A stretch of 64,000 nt of DNA from JASGDN01 sp049841275 (GCA_049841275.1 JASGDN010000049.1:11837-75836); one strand, 5' to 3'; positions 1-8,600 are shown, counted from the first letter of the stretch. The notes: a model not told the origin generated them from the sequence alone. Translations and numbers: made by a program.

Positions 1-277
1 CCTTCATCACCGCGCCGATCACCTGCGGCTTGACGGTCAGCGCCACGAGATCCGCGCCCACGACGGCATCGGCATTGCGCTCGACGGTGCGGATGCCGAA
101 TCGCTTCTCCAGCGCATTCCGGCGATCTGCACGTGGATGGCTCGCCACAATCCGCTGTGCCGGGATCATCTCCTTGGCGAGCAGTCCGCCGACGATGGAT
201 TCCGCCATGATTCCCGCCCCAACAATCGCCAGCGTTGAATCCGCCAGCGCCGCTGCTCCCTGCTCGATGTCGCTCAT
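1..277 (-). CDS. proC: Pyrroline-5-carboxylate reductase, N-terminal part (partial)
   Basis: This is the first 92 residues of a pyrroline-5-carboxylate reductase, the cytoplasmic NAD(P)H-dependent enzyme of the last step of proline synthesis. The gene runs off the left edge of the window. The N-terminal Rossmann segment is clear: a beta strand leads into the dinucleotide-binding motif LAIVGAGIMAESIVGGLL at about residues 16-33. It is followed by VASHPRADRR and, near the cut, DLVALTVKPQ, the conserved ProC segment ending in the VKP turn. The ATG at 277 is preceded by an acidic 12-residue leader, a little longer than in most ProC proteins. It is transcribed away from the YyaL-like gene, so 278-407 is a shared divergent promoter region. 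The assignment is strong for the family; the catalytic half cannot be seen. Confidence 0.85.
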   Translation of the reverse strand, partial: MSDIEQGAAALADSTLAIVGAGIMAESIVGGLLAKEMIPAQRIVASHPRADRRNALEKRFGIRTVERNADAVVGADLVALTVKPQVIGAVMK

Positions 278-407
278 AGCACCCCCCGACCGATTGCGAT
301 TCCGTCCGATGCCCTCCATTGTGATGGCCAGATGCCTCCCGGCACAATGAACCCACATGAACGGCATTGGCCATGCAACGATGACCGTCACAGAAGGAGA
401 CTCCGCC

Positions 408-2516
408 GTGACCGCCCACCCCGAATCCGGCCACCGAAACCGCCTCGCCAGCGAAACCAGTCCCTACCTGCTCCAGCACCAGACCAACCCGGTCGACTGG
501 TATCCGTGGAGCGACGAGGCGTTCGCTCGCGCGCAGGCGGAGGACAAGCCGGTCCTCGTCAGCATCGGCTATTCTGCCTGCCACTGGTGTCACGTCATGG
601 CGCACGAGTCGTTCGAGAACGAGGTCATCGCGACCTTCCTCAACGAGCATTTCGTCGCGATCAAGGTCGATCGTGAGGAACGCCCGGATGTTGACGCCAT
701 CTACATGGCTGCCGTCCAGGCGATGACCGGGCAGGGCGGCTGGCCGCTGAACGCTTTCCTCACGCCGGATGGCGTGCCGTTCTTCGCAGGAACCTACTGG
801 CCGCCTAAAGCGCGAGGCGGCATGCCAGGGTTCCCGGACGTGCTGGAAGCGATCGTCTCGGCCTGGACCACCAACCGGAATGGTGTTGCGGACAGCGCTG
901 GTCGCGTACTCGCCTACCTGCGTCAGTCCACTTCTGCACTCCCGGCGCAGACCGATCCTGCCCACGAACCGCTGCGCGACGACCTCGCGGCGCAGGCCCT
1001 TGCCGGAATGGAGCGCACCTTCGACCGCGAGTACGGCGGGTTCGGTGGTGCGCCGAAGTTCCCGCAGGCCTCCACGATCGAATTCCTGCTGCAGCATGCC
1101 AAGCGCACCGGTTCGGAGCCGGCCCGTGCGATGGCAATCGCGACGCTCGACCGCATGGCGGCGGGCGGCATTCATGACCAGCTCGGCGGCGGGTTCGCGC
1201 GGTACGCCGTCGATCGCATCTGGCTCGTCCCCCATTTCGAGAAGATGCTCTACGACAACGCCCAGTTGATGGCGCTCTATCTCGACGCCTGGCGATTCAC
1301 CGGAGAAGAACGGCATCGCGTCGTGGCGGAAGGCATCGCCGACTGGGTCCTGCGCGAGATGACGGCGCCCGACGGCGGCTTCTACGCCGCGCTCGATGCC
1401 GACAGCGATGGCGAGGAAGGCGCGTTCTATACCTGGACGCGCGGTGAGGTCGACCGCGTGCTCTCGCCACACGTCGCACCGGAGGACATCGACCTCGTCT
1501 GCCTGCACTTCGGCATCGACGAGCGCGGCAATTTCGAGGGCAAGACCGTCCTCTCGATCGTCCGCCCCATCACCAGGCTTGCGCCGCAACTCGGCCTGTC
1601 AGAGTCCACCAGTGCCGACACGATTGCCCGAGCCAAGGCGTTGCTCTGGGCAGAACGGGAGGCGCGTTCCCGTCCGGCGCGCGACGAAAAGGTGATCGCG
1701 GGCTGGAACGGCCTGATGCTGAAGGCGTTCGCCACCGCCGGTGCCGCGCTAGACCGACCGGACCTGCTGACCGCCGCCGAACGCAATGCCACATTCATCC
1801 TCGCAAGCCTCCGCTGGCCGGATGGCGCTCTGGCCCGTTCGTGGCGAGACGGCATCGTGCGCGGCCGCGGCACGCTGGAAGACCACGCCTTTCTCGCCGA
1901 TGGGCTCCTGGCGCTCTATACCGCAACCGGCAAGCGTCGCTGGCTTGACGAAGCGAACGCCCTGCTCGATACGATCCTGCGCGACTTCCCGCACGATTCC
2001 GGCATCGGATTCTCGGATGTCAGCGCAGGCACCACCGATCTCATCGTCCGTCCGCGCGACCTGCAGGACGGTGCAACACCAAGCGGCAATGCGGTTGCCT
2101 GCGATCTGCTGTTGACCTTCGCCATCCTGCGTGAGGACGATGGGTTGGCGGAACGCGCTACATCGGTCCTGAGCGCCATCGCACCGATGATGGGCGAGCA
2201 TCCCGTCTTCATGGGGCGGTTCCTGGCCGCGTTGGAGCGATTCCTCGCACCGCGCCGCGACCTTGTCCTGAGCGGCGATCGAATGAGCGAGGCGTTCCAT
2301 GCGTTACACCAGGCCATCGGGCAACGATACGAGCCACTGCTGGTGACCGGATTCGGGTTGGACAAAGGCGATGGAACGGCGACAGGCCGCTATCCATTGC
2401 TCGCAGCCCGACCATCCGTAGAGGGGGCGGACGCGGCGGCCTGGCTCTGCGAGGGCACGGTCTGCCTTCCGCCTGTCACCTCGGTCTCCGCCCTGACAGA
2501 ACTCCTCGACGGATAA
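408..2516 (+). CDS. Thioredoxin-domain / six-hairpin-fold protein (DUF255, YyaL/SPATA20 family)
   Basis: This 702-residue protein has the two-part build of the YyaL/SSP411 (SPATA20) family. The N-terminal DUF255 thioredoxin-like domain (about residues 10-170) opens with the family signature ETSPYLLQHQTNPVDWYPW and carries a CHWC redox motif (Cys58, Cys61) followed by HVMAHESFEN. The rest resembles an (alpha/alpha)6 six-hairpin glycosidase-like domain; GGGFARYAVD and VPHFEKMLYDNAQL are conserved landmarks. The family's function is not settled; a redox or sugar-epimerase role has been suggested from fold alone. I chose the GTG at 408 because AAGGAG lies 8 nt upstream, although the frame stays open to an ATG at 357. 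It reads divergently from proC. The length matches the family and no defect is visible. Confidence 0.85.
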   Translation: MTAHPESGHRNRLASETSPYLLQHQTNPVDWYPWSDEAFARAQAEDKPVLVSIGYSACHWCHVMAHESFENEVIATFLNEHFVAIKVDREERPDVDAIYMAAVQAMTGQGGWPLNAFLTPDGVPFFAGTYWPPKARGGMPGFPDVLEAIVSAWTTNRNGVADSAGRVLAYLRQSTSALPAQTDPAHEPLRDDLAAQALAGMERTFDREYGGFGGAPKFPQASTIEFLLQHAKRTGSEPARAMAIATLDRMAAGGIHDQLGGGFARYAVDRIWLVPHFEKMLYDNAQLMALYLDAWRFTGEERHRVVAEGIADWVLREMTAPDGGFYAALDADSDGEEGAFYTWTRGEVDRVLSPHVAPEDIDLVCLHFGIDERGNFEGKTVLSIVRPITRLAPQLGLSESTSADTIARAKALLWAEREARSRPARDEKVIAGWNGLMLKAFATAGAALDRPDLLTAAERNATFILASLRWPDGALARSWRDGIVRGRGTLEDHAFLADGLLALYTATGKRRWLDEANALLDTILRDFPHDSGIGFSDVSAGTTDLIVRPRDLQDGATPSGNAVACDLLLTFAILREDDGLAERATSVLSAIAPMMGEHPVFMGRFLAALERFLAPRRDLVLSGDRMSEAFHALHQAIGQRYEPLLVTGFGLDKGDGTATGRYPLLAARPSVEGADAAAWLCEGTVCLPPVTSVSALTELLDG

Positions 2517-2674
2517 ACGACCGCCGGAGCGACGTCGGGCGTTGACAGCAGGGATTCGCCGACGGGCTCCGTTGTCCATGCAGGACTCGTTCGCGGATCG
2601 CAACCACTTCACAGACGGTTTTCCAGGTCGGGCATCGTCGCCAACGTGTCGCGCGGAGGAGCGGGACAGTCTGG

Positions 2675-3304
2675 TTACCCGAAAACGGAGAGCAGGATCG
2701 CGACGACAATCACCACGACCAACACACCCGCCAGCACCAGGAACCGCTGGGACAATCCGGCGACTGATGCAGCCTCGGTGTTCGCGGGTGGGGCGAGCGG
2801 CTCGGATGCCGCAAGCAACTCGTCCCGGAGGGAGGGCGGTACCGGCACCGACGACTCGCCATCTGAAACCGGCGCCTGAACCGTAATGGCTGTCCCGGGT
2901 TGGAGGTGAACCTCAGGCGAACGAGACGTACCGGAACGGTCCCGCTTGCCAAGTTCCACCAGCCACGAGGGAAGGTCATCCAATTCGATCAGCGATGACG
3001 GGTCGATCGGGGTCCGGTCCGGCTCCGGCAGGAACTTCGGTTCCCTGATCGTCCCTTCAGTGCCAGAACCCGACGCGTCATCCTCCGGCGTAGCGACCGG
3101 CTCCCCTGTCTCCGCCGAAACGGCACCAGAGCCTTCCGAAGCAGATTCAGGGATCTCCGGAACGACCATCCCACGCCAGGCGGGCGGGCGCCGTAACCAG
3201 TCCGGCATGGCCTCCGGAAGACCGCCGTCCGGGATTGCCGGTTCCGGCGTCGCCTCGGAAGACGGCGGGCGCTCGGGATCGTTGGTGCGCGTATCGTCAC
3301 TCAT
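2675..3304 (-). CDS. Acidic proline-rich protein with C-terminal membrane anchor, unknown function
   Basis: I do not recognise this 209-residue protein. Most of it is low-complexity and rich in Glu, Pro, Ser and Gly, as expected for a disordered cytoplasmic region. One short ordered-looking stretch, IELDDLPSWLVELGKRDR, sits near residue 105. The last 20 residues (FLVLAGVLVVVIVVAILL plus three) form a single hydrophobic helix with almost nothing after it. That makes it a tail-anchored or simple single-pass protein with the bulk probably inside. Its ATG overlaps the dtd stop codon by 4 bp, so it is the last gene of the spoVS-PHP-ispD-ispF-dtd run and is translationally coupled to dtd. No catalytic motif is seen, and the context does not fix a role. 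Confidence 0.7.
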   Translation of the reverse strand: MSDDTRTNDPERPPSSEATPEPAIPDGGLPEAMPDWLRRPPAWRGMVVPEIPESASEGSGAVSAETGEPVATPEDDASGSGTEGTIREPKFLPEPDRTPIDPSSLIELDDLPSWLVELGKRDRSGTSRSPEVHLQPGTAITVQAPVSDGESSVPVPPSLRDELLAASEPLAPPANTEAASVAGLSQRFLVLAGVLVVVIVVAILLSVFG

Positions 3305-3795
3305 GACGGTTTCCCACCACGGCGCGGCTTCTGGAGCTCGTCGCTGTCCAGCCAGATCGTCACCGGACCGTCGTTCAGCAGCGAGACTTCCATATGCGCC
3401 CCAAAGACGCCGTAGGATACGGGAACGCCCAGCGCGGCCAATGCATCGCCGAACTGCATCACCATCGGCTCGGCGATGGCTGGCGCGGCAGCACCCACGA
3501 AGCTCGGGCGCCGTCCCTTCCGCACATCGGCGTAGAGCGTGAATTGCGAGACGACCAACGCCCCGGCACCCGGCACGCTATCGGCCAGCAGGTCGAGCAG
3601 CGAGCGGTTCATCTTGCCCTCCGCATCCTCGAAGATGCGGAGGTTCGCGATCTTGCCGGCCAGCAGGTCGATCTCTGCCTGGCCGTCGCCCGCGGCGATC
3701 CCGAGCAGGAGCAACAATCCGTTTCCGATCGCCCCGGAGACCTCGCCATCGACCGTCACCCGTGCGTGGGAGACGCGCTGCAGGAGCACCCTCAT
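3301..3795 (-). CDS. dtd: D-aminoacyl-tRNA deacylase
   Basis: This 164-residue protein is a DTD-type D-aminoacyl-tRNA deacylase. It hydrolyses D-amino acids (and glycine) mischarged on tRNA and so protects translation from D-amino acid toxicity. The start MRVLLQRVSHARVTVDG is typical. The active-site strand SQFTLYAD with the catalytic Thr is present, as is the Gly-cisPro specificity motif in NDGPVTIWLDS near the C-terminus. The length is slightly above the usual 145-150 because of a basic tail (QKPRRGGKPS). The gene overlaps ispF upstream and the tail-anchored gene downstream by 4 bp each, which implies one polycistronic message and coupled translation. The link to ispD and ispF is probably operon packing rather than a shared pathway. 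Confidence 0.95.
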   Translation of the reverse strand: MRVLLQRVSHARVTVDGEVSGAIGNGLLLLLGIAAGDGQAEIDLLAGKIANLRIFEDAEGKMNRSLLDLLADSVPGAGALVVSQFTLYADVRKGRRPSFVGAAAPAIAEPMVMQFGDALAALGVPVSYGVFGAHMEVSLLNDGPVTIWLDSDELQKPRRGGKPS

Positions 3796-4292
3796 GCCAG
3801 ATCCTCCCGCGGCACGATCGTCGCCGTCGCCAGCGCAGCAATGCCTTCCTCACGGCCGACGAAGCCCATCCGCTCGTTCGTGGTCGCCTTCAGGCTGATA
3901 TCCCCCGCCGGAATCCCGGTCGCCTCGGCGATGGCGGCTCGCATTCGCGCGGCGTGCGGATTCACCTTCGGCGCCTCGGCAATCACCGTTGCATCGATAT
4001 GCACCGGCTCCCAGCCCGCCTCACGCACCAGCCGCACCGATTCACGCAAGAGATCACGGCTGTCCGCGTCCTGCCAGCGCGGATCGCCCGGCGGGAAGTG
4101 CTTGCCGATATCGCCGAGCACCGCCGCACCGAGCACCGCGTCGGCGATGGCATGGAGCAACACATCGGCATCGGAATGGCCATCCAGCCCACGGTCAAAC
4201 ACGAGTTCGACGCCACCGAGCACCATGCGCCGCCCGTCGGCGAATCGATGCACGTCGTAGCCGATGCCAGTGCGAGGGAAACGTCGGCTCAT
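3792..4292 (-). CDS. ispF: 2-C-methyl-D-erythritol 2,4-cyclodiphosphate synthase
   Basis: IspF catalyses the fifth MEP-pathway step, converting CDP-ME 2-phosphate to the cyclic diphosphate MEcPP with release of CMP. The 166-residue product has the full set of landmarks: the metal-binding GYDVHRF at residues 10-16, the GLDGHSDADVLLHAIADA segment with its metal His, and the C-terminal KATTNERMGFVGREEGIAA. The frame is open upstream, but the ATG at 4292 is the right start: GGAGGAAT lies just before it and the homology begins there. The start overlaps the ispD stop by 4 bp and the stop overlaps dtd by 4 bp. Adjacent ispD and ispF is a common arrangement and shows that this organism makes isoprenoids by the MEP route. 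Confidence 0.96.
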   Translation of the reverse strand: MSRRFPRTGIGYDVHRFADGRRMVLGGVELVFDRGLDGHSDADVLLHAIADAVLGAAVLGDIGKHFPPGDPRWQDADSRDLLRESVRLVREAGWEPVHIDATVIAEAPKVNPHAARMRAAIAEATGIPAGDISLKATTNERMGFVGREEGIAALATATIVPREDLA

Positions 4293-5017
4293 CGGGATTC
4301 CTCCACCCGGCGTGTCTTCAGCAAGGCCTCGACCAACACCAGATCCTCTGGCACAGTCACTTTCAGGTTCGACCGCGATCCCGGCACGATCCGTACCGGC
4401 CAACCGAGCACCTCGAACATCGACGCGTCGTCTGTGAACTCGTCCTCATGGCCCGTCGTGCGCGCCAGCGCCTCCCGGTATTCCGCGAGGCGGAAGCCTT
4501 GTGGCGTCTGCGCGGCCCACATCCCGACCCGCGGCACCGTCGCCTCGATCGTTCCCTCCGTGACGCGCTTCAGCGTATCCGCCACTGGCGTCGCGAGGAT
4601 CGCCGCACCGGAATCGCCTGCGACTCCGGCAACGGCATCGAAATGCACGGGTTCGGCAAGCGGTCGCGCGGCATCGTGGACGAGCACGACCTCGACATCC
4701 GGCGCCAGGGCATCGATCCCCGCCCGCACGGACGCGTGACGGTTCGCTCCGCCAGGCACGATCGCGGCAACCTTCGTCCAGCGACCGCCAACGATCAATG
4801 TGCGAACCTCGTCTTCGGTATGGTTGCCAAAGACGACCACGACATCCCGCACGCTCGATGCCGTCTCCAGCGCGTCCAGCGACCAGGCAAGCAAGGGATG
4901 CCCTGCGCAGGCCGCAAGGACCTTGCCGCCATGGCCGAACCGCTCACCCTTGCCCGCAGCCACGACAACGCAGGCAACCACGGAAGCGCGCTCCAGGTCA
5001 CGCCCGCATCCAGTCAT
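4289..5017 (-). CDS. ispD: 2-C-methyl-D-erythritol 4-phosphate cytidylyltransferase
   Basis: IspD transfers CMP from CTP to 2-C-methyl-D-erythritol 4-phosphate, the third MEP-pathway step. The 242-residue protein opens with the nucleotide-binding loop VVVAAGKGERFG (about residues 17-28). It has the VLVHDAARPLAEP motif of the family mid-way, AAQTPQGFR, and the C-terminal DDASMFEVLG and LKVTVPEDLVL segments. The first 12 residues (MTGCGRDLERAS) are an extension of no known function. The ATG overlaps the stop of the PHP gene by 4 bp, and the stop overlaps ispF by 4 bp. The chain of overlaps points to a single coupled operon. No missing residue or frame problem was seen. Confidence 0.95.
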   Translation of the reverse strand: MTGCGRDLERASVVACVVVAAGKGERFGHGGKVLAACAGHPLLAWSLDALETASSVRDVVVVFGNHTEDEVRTLIVGGRWTKVAAIVPGGANRHASVRAGIDALAPDVEVVLVHDAARPLAEPVHFDAVAGVAGDSGAAILATPVADTLKRVTEGTIEATVPRVGMWAAQTPQGFRLAEYREALARTTGHEDEFTDDASMFEVLGWPVRIVPGSRSNLKVTVPEDLVLVEALLKTRRVEESR

Positions 5018-5865
5018 CGCCTGGCCTCCAGCCGCAACCGTTCCCAGACCGATTCCGGCACCGGCGCGGACCCAAGGTCGCGCCCTTCCTTGAAATTCGG
5101 GCCGTGATAGTCGCTGCCACCGGTCGGGATCAGCCCACGCCGGTCGGCGATCGCCAGCAACTCGACGTGCTGACCAGCATCGTACTCGCCGTAGAAGACC
5201 TCCATACCACGCAGGCCGGCCGCCACGAGCCGGTCGAGCACCCCTTCGACCTCATCGATGGTGTCGCCGGTCGTGTATGGATGGGCCAGCACCGGAACCG
5301 CGCCGTTCGCGAGAATCAACGCGACGGCATCCTCCGGCGTAAAGCGCTCACGCGGCACGAATGCGGGTTTGCCGGGTGTCAGCAACATGTCGAATGCCTC
5401 CCCCACACTCCCAACCGCGCCGATCTCGACGAGCGCACGGGCGATGTGCGGCCGCCCAATGGTGCCGGTCTCTGCCTGCATCAGCAGAGGCTCCAGCGCG
5501 ATCGGATACCCAAGCTCATTCAGGCGCTCGACCATCCGCTCGATGCGGCGAATCCGCGACCGTGCAAGATCGGCCAGCTTCGCCCGGAAGCCGGAGTCCG
5601 CCGGATCGACGAAGTAGCCGAGAACATGCACCTCATAGCCACGGATGCTCGTGGAAAGCTCCACGCCGGGCACCAGGGTAATCCCCGTCAACTCGGCGGC
5701 AGTCATTGCCTCCGCGAGACCGTCGATCGTGTCGTGATCGGTGATACCCAACACGGAGAGCCCCTGCGCGTGGGCCTGGGAGACCAGCGCGGCAGGGGCA
5801 AGCAGACCGTCGGAAGCGGTGGTGTGGGTATGTAGATCGACCGTGGAGACCGCGGGATTCGCCAT
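5014..5865 (-). CDS. PHP-domain phosphoesterase (RNase AM / TrpH-like)
   Basis: This 283-residue protein is a stand-alone PHP phosphoesterase of the TrpH/YciV (RNase AM) type. Family members hydrolyse 3',5'-nucleoside bisphosphates or digest short RNA from the 5' end with Mn2+. The metal motifs are in order: DLHTHTTASDG (residues 9-19), GITDHDT near residue 40, PGVELST near 66, and later VPVLAHPY and GGSDYHGP. The ATG at 5865 was chosen because the motif block starts right after it and because it lies 8 bp from the end of the SpoVS-like gene. It overlaps ispD by 4 bp. Sitting between spoVS and the MEP genes and one gene from rny, it could take part in RNA turnover, but this is inference. It is not YmdB, which has a calcineurin-like fold. 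Confidence 0.85.
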   Translation of the reverse strand: MANPAVSTVDLHTHTTASDGLLAPAALVSQAHAQGLSVLGITDHDTIDGLAEAMTAAELTGITLVPGVELSTSIRGYEVHVLGYFVDPADSGFRAKLADLARSRIRRIERMVERLNELGYPIALEPLLMQAETGTIGRPHIARALVEIGAVGSVGEAFDMLLTPGKPAFVPRERFTPEDAVALILANGAVPVLAHPYTTGDTIDEVEGVLDRLVAAGLRGMEVFYGEYDAGQHVELLAIADRRGLIPTGGSDYHGPNFKEGRDLGSAPVPESVWERLRLEARR

Positions 5866-5873
5866 GATCGCCG

Positions 5874-6530
5874 CTATCGCACCTCGACGACGAGGCGGAT
5901 CGCCGTCCGATCCTCGTTCTCGATGGTGACATCGATGAAGGCGGGCAAGCAGACGGCGTCGATGCCCGTCTCGCGCAGATAGTCGCGCGCGATCGCAACC
6001 GCCTTCACGGCCTGATTCGTCGCCCCGGCGCCAATCGCTTGCACCTCTGCACGCCCGCACTCGCGCACAACGCCGGCAATGGCTCCCGCCACCGCGCTCG
6101 GCCGCGAGCGGGCGGAGACCTTCAGGACCTCATCCACGGCATCGATGAACTCTGCCCCAAGCAGCGCGGCGGCATCGATCGGATGCAACGAGCCGTTCGT
6201 CGTCGCGCCATCAACATGGCCGTTCGCAACGATGGACGTCTCCTCCACGGTGCAGAAGGCGGTGGTCGAGGTAAACGACGCCGATGTGGAGGTGCGCTCG
6301 TAGGAGAATTCGTAGGACGCTGGCGGTGTGGCGGCAGCAGCATCCTGCCAGGCACCATCAGGCGACTCTACCGGCTCGGTCGGCTGCTCGTCGGACACGG
6401 CCGATTCGACGGAGTCGGGTCCGGACGAGGGCGTCTCCTGGTCGCGATCATCCGCATCTGGCGGAAAGCGCGACCCTTCGGGATCGATCTTGATGTCTCG
6501 AAGATCGAGCTTGCTGAAGAACCGATTCAT
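5874..6530 (-). CDS. SpoVS-domain protein with long acidic N-terminal extension
   Basis: The last 85 or so of 218 residues are a clear stage V sporulation protein S (SpoVS) domain: VLKVSARSRPSAVAGAIAGV, then EVQAIGAGATNQAVKAVAIA, then the ending AFIDVTIENEDRTAIRLVVE. SpoVS is a small Alba-like protein that affects sporulation and septation in Bacillus and is also found in non-sporulating Thermus/Deinococcus and Chloroflexota relatives. Here about 130 residues of acidic, Ser/Thr/Pro-rich, probably disordered sequence precede the domain, starting MNRFFSKLDLRDIKIDPEGS; plain SpoVS proteins have only about 86 residues. In Bacillus the order is rny-ymdB-spoVS; here the gene also lies directly after rny. 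The start is uncertain: an ATG at 6548 (MRGTSR) is also possible. Nucleic-acid binding is inferred from the family. Confidence 0.85.
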   Translation of the reverse strand: MNRFFSKLDLRDIKIDPEGSRFPPDADDRDQETPSSGPDSVESAVSDEQPTEPVESPDGAWQDAAAATPPASYEFSYERTSTSASFTSTTAFCTVEETSIVANGHVDGATTNGSLHPIDAAALLGAEFIDAVDEVLKVSARSRPSAVAGAIAGVVRECGRAEVQAIGAGATNQAVKAVAIARDYLRETGIDAVCLPAFIDVTIENEDRTAIRLVVEVR

Positions 6531-6779
6531 ACGTGAGGTCCCCCTCATACCATCCCCATGGATACCCGAAGTCCGGGTGCTGCGACGATCGGGAGCGCCT
6601 TCGTCCCACGCCAGATGCGCCAAGCCCGAGCCCCCACAGCCCAAGCGTAGAGTGGCAGCGGCGAACGAGAGAAACGGGCAATCCCGACTGGATGACGACG
6701 GCAGCCATCCATCGTATCCGCGTGCAAGTCTACGATGGAACCGGAGTAAAGGCACGAAACCGGCACTCCGGCCACCCGG

Positions 6780-6833
6780 AACACAGGAAAACGAGGCAGG
6801 ATTCGGGTGAATCCTGCCTCGTTTTCCTGTGTT
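6780..6833 (-). terminator. Perfect 25-bp stem-loop terminator after rny
   Basis: The two arms 6780-6804 and 6809-6833 are exact reverse complements with a 4-nt loop (GGGT). The stem starts 4 nt after the rny stop codon. The core GC-rich part (CGAGGCAGGATTC) is flanked by AAAA on one side and TTTT on the other, the layout of a bidirectional intrinsic terminator. It separates rny from the spoVS-like operon, so the latter probably has its own promoter or depends on read-through. Confidence 0.85.
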
Positions 6834-6837
6834 CAGC

Positions 6838-8436
6838 CTATCGTGCGTAGTCGACGGCGCGGGTCTCGCGAATGACCGTGACCTTGATCTGACCCGGATA
6901 CTCCAGGGTCTCCTCGATCTTCTTCACGACATCGTGCGCCAGTTTGCTCGCACCGAGATCGTCCAACGCGTTCGGCCGGACGAGGATGCGAACCTCACGG
7001 CCGGCCTGGATGGCGAAGGACCGGTCGACCCCCTCGAACGAATTGGCGACGCCCTCCAGCGCCTCCAGCCGCTTGATGTAGGTCTCGACCATCTCCCGGC
7101 GGGCGCCGGGACGGGCGCCACTGATGGCGTCCGCAGTCTGGACGATGAAGGCCTCGATGGTCTGGGGCTCTTCTTCGTTGTGGTGCGCCGCGATGGCGTG
7201 AACGATCTTGGACGATCGTCCGAGCCGCTTCGCAATGTCCGCCCCGATCAGGGCATGCGGTCCCTCGACCTCGTGGTCGACGGCCTTGCCGATGTCGTGG
7301 AGCAGACCAGCCGTCTTCGCGACGTTCACATCGGCACCCAGCTCAGCCGCCAGGTTCGCGCAGAGGATCGAGACCTCAAGGCTGTGTCCAAGCACGTTCT
7401 GACCGTAACTGGTGCGGAACTTGAGCCGGCCAAGCAGCTTGATCAGGTCTGGATGCAGGCCGGGGACATTCGCCTCGTAGGCGACGCGCTCACCTTCCTC
7501 GCGCATGATCTGCTCGAGTTCGAGCTGCGTCTTGGTGACGACCTCCTCGATCCGCGCAGGATGGATGCGTCCATCCTGCAGCAGCTTCGTGAGCGCACGG
7601 CGGGCGACTTCCCGCCGGACCGGGTCGAATCCGGAAATCGTCACGGCTTCCGGCGTGTCGTCGACGATGAGGTCGACACCGGTCGCCTGTTCCAGCGCGC
7701 GGATGTTGCGTCCTTCGCGCCCGATGATCCGCCCCTTCATCTCATCGTTGGGGAGCGGAATCACCATCACCGAGGATTCGGTGACGTAGTCGGCAGCGAT
7801 GCGCTGGATCGTGGTGGCCAGGATCTTCTGGGCGCGGCGATCGGCCTCTTCCTTCGTCTCGCGCTCGATCTCGTGAAGCCGGCGAGCGGCCATGCTCCGC
7901 GCCTCGTATTCGACCTCGGCAACCAGCTGGTTGCGGGCCTCTTCGGAGGTGAGCCCTGCGATCCGTTCGAGTTCGGCCAGATGCTTGCCACGCACCTGCT
8001 CCACATCCTGAAGCTGTGCCTGCTTGAACGTCTCGAATTCCTGCGCCTGCCGGTGCTTCTCCTGTTCCCACTGCTCGTGGTTCCGGGAGAGTTGCTGCTC
8101 CTGCTTGCGCACGCCCTGCTCGCGCTGTTCGAGCGCCTGAGACTTCTTGTCGATGTTTTCTTCTTTTTGTTCGATGCGGCGTTCGATCCGCTCGATCTCC
8201 TTCCGGCGCTGGGTCAGCTCCCGGTCCAGATCGGCACGGAGCCGGATCGCCTCATCCTTTTCTGCCAGGGCAGCCTCTCGTCTCCGGGTCTCCGCTTCCT
8301 CCGAAATGCGATCGGCTTGATCCTGGGCCATGCGCACGCGGGAATTCGCACGCTTGTCCAGCCAGAACCAGGTCGCGAGAAAGGTCAATCCGGCGGCGAG
8401 GATGGCTCCGATGGCGTAGATCAGCACTTCAACCAT
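6838..8436 (-). CDS. rny: Ribonuclease Y
   Basis: RNase Y is the membrane-anchored endoribonuclease that starts mRNA decay in many bacteria lacking RNase E. The 532-residue protein has the standard order: one N-terminal transmembrane helix (residues 4-22), a long charged coiled coil (about 30-190), a KH RNA-binding domain with GRIIGREGRNIRALEQ, and an HD domain with LLHDIGKAVDHE that holds the metal-binding His-Asp pair. The C-terminus ends KVTVIRETRAVDYAR as in the family. A sigma70-type promoter lies about 130 bp upstream and a strong hairpin follows the stop. The adjacent SpoVS-like gene repeats the rny/spoVS linkage known from Bacillus. The gene looks intact. Confidence 0.97.
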   Translation of the reverse strand: MVEVLIYAIGAILAAGLTFLATWFWLDKRANSRVRMAQDQADRISEEAETRRREAALAEKDEAIRLRADLDRELTQRRKEIERIERRIEQKEENIDKKSQALEQREQGVRKQEQQLSRNHEQWEQEKHRQAQEFETFKQAQLQDVEQVRGKHLAELERIAGLTSEEARNQLVAEVEYEARSMAARRLHEIERETKEEADRRAQKILATTIQRIAADYVTESSVMVIPLPNDEMKGRIIGREGRNIRALEQATGVDLIVDDTPEAVTISGFDPVRREVARRALTKLLQDGRIHPARIEEVVTKTQLELEQIMREEGERVAYEANVPGLHPDLIKLLGRLKFRTSYGQNVLGHSLEVSILCANLAAELGADVNVAKTAGLLHDIGKAVDHEVEGPHALIGADIAKRLGRSSKIVHAIAAHHNEEEPQTIEAFIVQTADAISGARPGARREMVETYIKRLEALEGVANSFEGVDRSFAIQAGREVRILVRPNALDDLGASKLAHDVVKKIEETLEYPGQIKVTVIRETRAVDYAR

Positions 8437-8570
8437 CGACGTCGCTCCTCATGTGCCCCATGCGGGGCTTTCAGTTGTTAAGGTGTGTCAGGAGAAACTC
8501 GCTCCCCACGGGTGCGATCCATGCGTCGGCGTTTCCTCTCGATGCCTGCGCATATCCCCTTCCACGGGAG

Positions 8571-8600
8571 ATGATACGGTTAACATGAAAATATCGTCAA
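8571..8600 (-). promoter_or_regulatory. Sigma70-type promoter for rny
   Basis: On the minus strand TTGACG (8595-8600) is followed after 18 bp by TATCAT (8571-8576). The predicted start lies near 8564, giving an rny leader of about 128 nt. The surrounding stretch 8580-8700 is clearly AT-richer than the genes. The rest of the 8437-8765 gap holds no gene I can support; a 10-bp palindrome CGTACGTACG-like core lies near 8635. Confidence 0.65.

Noticed and set aside
5014..5865. The PHP gene as an equivalent of Bacillus ymdB, based on its place beside rny and spoVS.
   Set aside because: YmdB has a calcineurin-like fold; the motifs here are those of PHP phosphoesterases.
6829..8481. A 550-codon plus-strand frame opposite rny.
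   Set aside because: It mirrors the RNase Y gene, whose KH and HD domains are unmistakable; the plus-strand product is Leu/Arg/Asp-rich without a fold.
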